Positions 14,458 through 16,315 of a stretch of DNA of 16,315 nucleotides are shown piece after piece. The notes beneath the pieces are model-generated. The model did not search any database. It worked only from the letters and a program-made list of their open reading frames with translations, and was not told where the DNA came from. The DNA lies in NCBI GenBank assembly GCA_964613235.1, contig CAZTGM010000044.1, forward strand, positions 1-16,315, in the 5' to 3' direction. The DNA comes from J005 sp964613235. GTDB taxonomy: Bacteria; Pseudomonadota; Zetaproteobacteria; Mariprofundales; Mariprofundaceae. Made by a program: the position numbers and the translations under genes. Position 1 is the stretch's first letter, and every line of letters begins with the position of its first letter.

Positions 14458-15753
14458 TCATTCGAACATCTCCCGGCCTGCAGCAGCAGCCAGCCGTGCC
14501 TGGGCCTGATGCGCTCTGGTAATTTGTTGCCAGTAACGGATATCGGTATTGAATTCACTGAGCTGAGCACGTACCAGATTAAGGAAATCCACCTTGTTCA
14601 CCTGATAGCCGGCCAGCATTGAAGCCGTAGTCTGACGTGCCTGTGGAATAATGCCTTTTTCGAATAGCACCACCTGATCACGTGCCAGCATAAAATCCGA
14701 TGCTGCCGCATCAATCTCGGCATCAACCTGATTAATGGCATCCTGCCAGGAAAATTCAGCCTTCGCCTTCTCGGCATGGCGCTGATCCAGTGCCCGATCC
14801 TGCTTGCTGCCGCTATACAACGGAATCGTCATACTTAACATCAGTGAAGCGAAATCCGGACGTGACCGGCCATTGGCAGGATTAACGCCTTGCCGAAAAC
14901 CATAGGCTCCACCTACTTTGAAATCGGGGTAATAATCTTTTTCGGCCAGAGCCACCATGGCCTCGGCAGCCTGTACACGTTCATCCATGGCCAGCAACAT
15001 CGGCCGCGTGCTTCTTGCCTGCGATTTGAGCATCGCCACATCGATATGCACATGATCAAGTCCATGCGCCTGTTGTTCGGGTAAATGCAGGGACGTACCT
15101 GCATCCTGACCCAACAGCGCATTCAGGGCAGCCTCCTCACGTTCCCGTTCGGCAGACAGCCTGATTTCCTGCTCAAGCAACCTGGATAATTCCAGTTGCG
15201 CCAGCAATACGTCCTGCTGCAATCCCTTGCCCGTCTTGTATTTCGTTTCTGCCACACGTACCAGGTTGCGCAACAACTCCTGATTGCGGTGAATAATGGC
15301 CAGTGCCTTGTCGAGATAAGCCAGATTCCACCAGTGAATGCGTACATTGCGCAGCAACAGCAGGCGAAATTCCTGTTCGTTTTGCCGCGCTGCATCAGCC
15401 ATATGCCGGGCTGCCTCGGCCTTTAATCCAAGCTTGCCGGGAAAAGGTACCGCCTGCGACACACCCAGTTGCATCTGAGTCATGTTTTCCTGCGTCAATG
15501 AGAATGAATCTACCGGGAGGTTCATCGCATTCATGCTGATGACAGGGTCCGGCAATGAACCCACCTGTGGCGGAATCGCAGCCATTGCCTCCGCCTGTTT
15601 TCCGGCTGCAGCCAGCGCCGGATTATGCTGCAAGGCCCTTGCTTCGGCCTGCTCGAGCGTCAACAGCGTTTCCGCCTGCGCCGCTCCCAAGGGTACCACC
15701 ATACTGATGAGAACCATGCTCAACCAACGACGGGTCTGAATCAGGACATACAT
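14458..15753 (-). CDS. TolC-family outer membrane efflux channel (CusC-like)
   Basis: This 431-aa outer membrane efflux protein has a signal peptide of about 27 residues (MYVLIQTRRWLSMVLISMVV, then PLGAAQA) and no lipobox, unlike E. coli CusC. The mature protein begins ETLLTLEQAEARALQHNPAL, a typical family start. Two OEP repeats follow with long coiled helices, for example LLAQLELSRLLEQEIRLSAE and the C-terminal AGYQVNKVDFLNLVRAQLSE. Length is normal. The channel completes the tripartite pump with the adaptor (34 bases downstream) and CusA. The start is chosen at ATG 15753 because AGGAGG lies 9 bases upstream and the signal peptide begins there; the open frame extends to 15804 without a supporting SD. 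Confidence 0.93.
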   Translation of the reverse strand: MYVLIQTRRWLSMVLISMVVPLGAAQAETLLTLEQAEARALQHNPALAAAGKQAEAMAAIPPQVGSLPDPVISMNAMNLPVDSFSLTQENMTQMQLGVSQAVPFPGKLGLKAEAARHMADAARQNEQEFRLLLLRNVRIHWWNLAYLDKALAIIHRNQELLRNLVRVAETKYKTGKGLQQDVLLAQLELSRLLEQEIRLSAEREREEAALNALLGQDAGTSLHLPEQQAHGLDHVHIDVAMLKSQARSTRPMLLAMDERVQAAEAMVALAEKDYYPDFKVGGAYGFRQGVNPANGRSRPDFASLMLSMTIPLYSGSKQDRALDQRHAEKAKAEFSWQDAINQVDAEIDAAASDFMLARDQVVLFEKGIIPQARQTTASMLAGYQVNKVDFLNLVRAQLSEFNTDIRYWQQITRAHQAQARLAAAAGREMFE

Positions 15754-15762
15754 ATACACACG

Positions 15763-15768
15763 CCTCCT
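15763..15768 (-). promoter_or_regulatory. Ribosome binding site deciding the TolC-family gene start
   Basis: AGGAGG on the minus strand lies 9 bases before ATG 15753. No comparable site precedes the upstream in-frame ATG codons at 15786 and 15804. It also limits where transcription can begin if the sigma-54-like element at 15771-15785 is used. Confidence 0.6.
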
Positions 15769-15770
15769 GC

Positions 15771-15785
15771 ACAAGATTCGTGCCA
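15771..15785 (-). promoter_or_regulatory. Near-consensus sigma-54-like element
   Basis: The minus-strand sequence TGGCACG-AATC-TTGT matches the -24 box completely and 3 of 4 bases of the -12 box, at the right spacing; the -12 C is replaced by T. It lies in the 94-base gap before the TolC-family gene. A transcript would start near 15759, downstream of the AGGAGG at 15763-15768, leaving ATG 15753 almost leaderless. The match is striking but the geometry is awkward. Confidence 0.3.
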
Positions 15786-15847
15786 TACTGAACACAGCAG
15801 ACACACCCCCGACTCAGAGAGGCGGAGGTTTCAGCAGAAGACGATGA

Positions 15848-16267
15848 TCAAACGCGAATGCGTTTACTAATACGATAAATAAGAGATGAAGATCGAGGTG
15901 GCCCGGTGGGTGAACGCACAGTCATGAGTGCGACATCCATACTCAATGGCCTCCATACAACCGGCGTCATGATAATGCCAGGCAATATCAGCAACGCTTT
16001 GGCGACCGGGATCTGAGTGGCATTCGACAATCCGTCCGGCTGATCGCAATGATAGCATTCATCAGATTGATTGGACGCATGATGTCCCTGCATCCCATCT
16101 TGGTGTTTGGCACAATGGGCCTCAACCTGTGCAGCCTGCATCATGTCAGGCATGGCATGCGCCTGCGGCGTCAGCATACAGAAGCCCGTCACCAGCATCT
16201 GCACGGCAAACAACGCCGCCATCAGGCGGGATGTGGAGCGTAGAGCATGTATGCTGCGTAACGACAT
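15848..16267 (-). CDS. Small exported Cys/His/Met-rich protein, DUF2946-like
   Basis: This 139-aa protein has a signal peptide at about 12-38 (MAALFAVQMLVTGFCMLTPQ, then AHA). A potential metal-binding segment covers 39-74, with M39, M42, M43, H51, C52, H55, M59, H62, H63, C71, H73 and C74 (CYHC). A hydrophobic stretch spans about 91-105, and the tail is TGPPRSSSLIYRISKRIRV. This layout resembles small DUF2946-type proteins often seen beside copper pumps; that assignment is from memory and not firm. It is the first gene of the pump cluster, 94 bases before the channel gene. ATG 16267 has no SD, and a promoter at 16274-16302 predicts a start at or next to the ATG, so it may be translated from a leaderless message. 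Periplasmic copper binding is inferred. Confidence 0.75.
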   Translation of the reverse strand: MSLRSIHALRSTSRLMAALFAVQMLVTGFCMLTPQAHAMPDMMQAAQVEAHCAKHQDGMQGHHASNQSDECYHCDQPDGLSNATQIPVAKALLILPGIIMTPVVWRPLSMDVALMTVRSPTGPPRSSSLIYRISKRIRV

Positions 16268-16273
16268 GGCGCT

Positions 16274-16302
16274 ACAATAGAATGCTTTGCATTAAAATTC
16301 AA
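16274..16302 (-). promoter_or_regulatory. Sigma-70-like promoter with palindrome in the spacer
   Basis: The minus strand has TTGAAT (-35, 16297-16302), a 17-base spacer and TATTGT (-10, 16274-16279), each 4 of 6 to consensus. Inside the spacer is the perfect inverted repeat AATGC-AAA-GCATT (16281-16293), a natural operator position. The predicted start is near 16267, the A of the ATG of the first gene, and it would serve the whole pump cluster. Confidence 0.45.
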
Positions 16303-16315
16303 TGAAATACAATAA

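Noticed and set aside
15850..15865. AAACGC-GAAT-GCGTTT hairpin at the end of the first gene, considered as a terminator
   Set aside because: It overlaps the last codons and stop and has no following T-run. The channel gene downstream appears to belong to the same cluster.

Overview
The window holds a single-direction (all minus strand) copper/silver-handling island from a Gram-negative bacterium, most likely a proteobacterium: it has signal peptides, lipoproteins, a tripartite RND pump that needs an outer membrane, and a sigma-54 regulator. I cannot name the genus from sequence alone. No tRNA, rRNA, CRISPR, insertion sequence or plus-strand gene is supported, and no gap between genes exceeds 300 bases (the largest is 264).

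Reading in the direction of transcription (right to left): 16267-15848 encodes a small exported Cys/His/Met-rich protein with a promoter directly at its start codon. Then come a TolC-type outer membrane channel (15753-14458), a CusB-like adaptor with a methionine-rich tail (14423-12990) and a CusA-type Cu/Ag RND pump (12931-9770) carrying the methionine triad. Tightly packed after it are a DUF411 lipoprotein (9773-9249), a TlpA-like thioredoxin lipoprotein (9245-8706), two paralogous exported beta-sandwich (YtkA-like) proteins (8667-8200 and 8186-7743), and a YHS/TRASH protein with a degenerate HMA-like domain (7709-7227).

A 264-base gap follows. It carries a candidate 36-aa ORF and then a compact series of adjoining hairpins. 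Downstream is a second unit: a small exported His/Met-rich triple-repeat protein (6962-6615), a PIB-1 copper ATPase with four Cys-rich N-terminal modules (6536-3972), CcdA (3961-3206), a sensor histidine kinase (3184-1703) and its NtrC/ZraR-type sigma-54 response regulator (1722-436). Beyond the regulator is a good -24/-12 promoter and the start of an exported outer-membrane-like protein cut by the window edge (289-1).

Inferred logic: the ATPase moves Cu(I) from cytoplasm to periplasm, periplasmic His/Met/Cys proteins buffer it, and the CusCBA pump exports it. CcdA and TlpA supply electrons to keep periplasmic thiols reduced. The two-component system senses a periplasmic signal and activates sigma-54 promoters. 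The less familiar parts are the hairpin leader, the His/Met repeat protein, the tandem YtkA-like pair and the multi-module ATPase N-terminus.
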